DNA of 6,224 nt. Origin: JBFIHZ01 sp041601535 (GTDB taxonomy: Bacteria; Pseudomonadota; Gammaproteobacteria; Xanthomonadales; SZUA-36). Every line of letters begins with the position of its first letter. The first letter of the stretch is position 1. Position numbers and translations under genes: made by a program. The stretch lies in the NCBI GenBank assembly GCA_041601535.1, contig JBFIHZ010000261.1, positions 1-6,224 of the forward strand. The letters run 5' to 3'. The notes below the pieces were generated by a model. It was not told the origin of the DNA. It saw nothing but the letters and a program-made list of their open reading frames with translations, and did not search any database. Of the stretch, positions 5,060-6,224 are shown piece after piece.

Positions 5060-6224
5060 TTGAAAAAATATGATGCGATAGTCATCGGTGCCGGCCATAA
5101 CGGCATCACCAACGCCGCCTACCTGGCCAAAGCCGGCCTGAAGGTGCTGATGGTGGAGAAAAACCCGTGGATCGGCGGCGCCTCAGTCAGCCGTGAACTG
5201 CACAAGGACTGGATGTATTCCAATTGCTCCTACGTGTGCAGCTTGCTGCGTCCCGAGGTATACCGCAGCCTGAACCTGGCCAAGTACGGCCTGCAGGTGG
5301 TGCCCTATGGTGGCAGTTGCACCATCTCGCAGAACGGCGACATTCTCGGCAGTTATGTCGATGCCGATGTCAGCCGCCGCGAACTGGCGCGGCACAGCAA
5401 GCGCGACGCCGACGCTGCGGTGCGCTTTGACCGCGACATCATGCGCCAGTGCCGCTTTATCCGGCAGTTTCTGCTGCGCACCGCACCCGACCCGACCTCG
5501 TTCCGCCTGCGTGACATCAAGGAAATGCTGCACCTTGGCAAGGAAGCAGCCAAGCTCGGTGAAGACGTGCTGTACGACATGATGCGTTTTTACACCATGA
5601 GTATTTCGGACTTCCTCGACGAGTATTTCGAAAACCCGCTGATCAAGGCGGCGTTTGCCGGCAGCGGCATTATTGGCAGTGCGCTGGGAGTGATGTCACC
5701 GGGCACTGCGTACGTATTGCTGCACCATGCCATGGGCGAGGTGGACGGCAACATGGGCGCCTGGGGTTTTGCCCGCGGCGGCATGGGCGCCATCGCCAAG
5801 GCCATGAACGGCTGTTATGAAGACCACGGCGGCGAAACCGTCTGTGGCTCCGGCGTTGCGCAAATCATGGTGAAGAACGGTGCGGTAACCGGCGTGGCGC
5901 TGGAAAACGGCGATGAATATCACGCCGATGTGGTGGTCTCCAACATGACCTTCCCGCGCACCTTCCTGGAATGCATGGATGAAAAAGACCTGCAACCGGA
6001 ATTCGTACGAAAAGTGAAGAATTTCAAGATCCGCGGCTCCTCCGGCAAGCTGAACATCGCGCTGGACGGGCTGCCGGACTTCCCTGCCCTGCGCGGCAAC
6101 CGGGAGCTGATCAAGGGCGATATGCACCTGATCGACTCCATTGAGCGGCTGGAGCGCGCCTACGATGACTGGAAAGACGGCATCTGGTCGCAGGACCCTT
6201 ACATCGACATGCTGATCCCGTCGC
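5060..6224 (+). CDS. FAD-dependent oxidoreductase, PYROXD2/phytoene desaturase-like (partial, N-terminal 388 codons)
   Basis: The frame is open to the right edge with no stop, covering about 70% of a family normally near 520-560 aa. The start is YDAIVIGAGHNG (4-15), a Rossmann dinucleotide fold with GxGxxG at 10-15, then E33 at the end of the second strand (ribose binding) and the family motif IGGASVSRE (38-46). Further in are SLLRPEVY (61-68), NMGAWGFARGGMGAIAKAM (232-250) and VVVSNMTFPRTF, typical of amine-oxidase-like/PYROXD2 flavoproteins. The start is TTG at 5060: AGGAG lies 8 nt upstream, the fold begins at once, and there is no in-frame ATG near by. It follows the aminotransferase by 13 nt. 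Members oxidise C-N or C-C bonds, but most PYROXD2-like bacterial proteins have no known substrate. In this setting amine or imine oxidation is a reasonable guess, not a finding. The C-terminal FAD-binding end lies outside the window. Confidence 0.9.
   Translation, partial: MKKYDAIVIGAGHNGITNAAYLAKAGLKVLMVEKNPWIGGASVSRELHKDWMYSNCSYVCSLLRPEVYRSLNLAKYGLQVVPYGGSCTISQNGDILGSYVDADVSRRELARHSKRDADAAVRFDRDIMRQCRFIRQFLLRTAPDPTSFRLRDIKEMLHLGKEAAKLGEDVLYDMMRFYTMSISDFLDEYFENPLIKAAFAGSGIIGSALGVMSPGTAYVLLHHAMGEVDGNMGAWGFARGGMGAIAKAMNGCYEDHGGETVCGSGVAQIMVKNGAVTGVALENGDEYHADVVVSNMTFPRTFLECMDEKDLQPEFVRKVKNFKIRGSSGKLNIALDGLPDFPALRGNRELIKGDMHLIDSIERLERAYDDWKDGIWSQDPYIDMLIPS

Noticed and set aside
4510..5112. 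200-codon minus-strand frame opposite the aminotransferase
   Set aside because: The aminotransferase on the other strand has every catalytic motif in order. This frame shows none and also spans the operon junction.

Overview
The window is moderately GC-rich and densely coded, with two divergent gene sets meeting at one 328-bp intergenic region. Codon use, Shine-Dalgarno-led starts and the families present suggest a proteobacterium, probably a free-living gammaproteobacterium. That placement is inferred from the style of the sequence; there is no rRNA or other marker gene to confirm it.

Minus strand, read from 3380 down to the left edge: a BetI-type TetR regulator (3380-2736), an acyl-CoA dehydrogenase (2708-1542), a complete PotF-like periplasmic polyamine-binding protein (1538-450) and the first 150 codons of a second PotF-like protein (450-1, cut by the window edge). 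The gaps are 27 nt, 3 nt and a 1-nt stop/start overlap (TGATG), so this looks like one operon. It probably continues left, possibly into ABC permease and ATPase genes that cannot be seen here. The two binding proteins are tandem paralogues: 79 of 108 compared mature residues are identical, with no gaps.

Plus strand, from 3709 to the right edge: a class III PLP aminotransferase of the glutamate-1-semialdehyde aminomutase-like group (3709-5046), then 13 nt later a PYROXD2/phytoene-desaturase-like FAD oxidoreductase (5060 onward, open at the right edge). These two also look like one transcription unit.

The intergenic region (3381-3708) holds a perfect 9-bp inverted repeat, AATGAATGA-ACAA-TCATTCATT (3626-3647). 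This is a strong candidate operator for the adjacent TetR protein. It overlaps the -35 of a plausible leftward promoter and lies just downstream of a perfect TATAAT that could serve the rightward operon. The simplest model is a locally regulated amine-utilisation locus: PotF-like proteins capture a polyamine or related amine, the aminotransferase and flavoprotein process the amine, the acyl-CoA dehydrogenase handles a later acyl-CoA or acyl-like intermediate, and the BetI-type regulator senses the amine or a product. The family assignments are firm. The substrate and the joint pathway are inference.

Three of the six genes have non-ATG starts (TTG, GTG, TTG), each with a good ribosome-binding site. 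No RNA genes, mobile elements or CRISPR arrays were seen.
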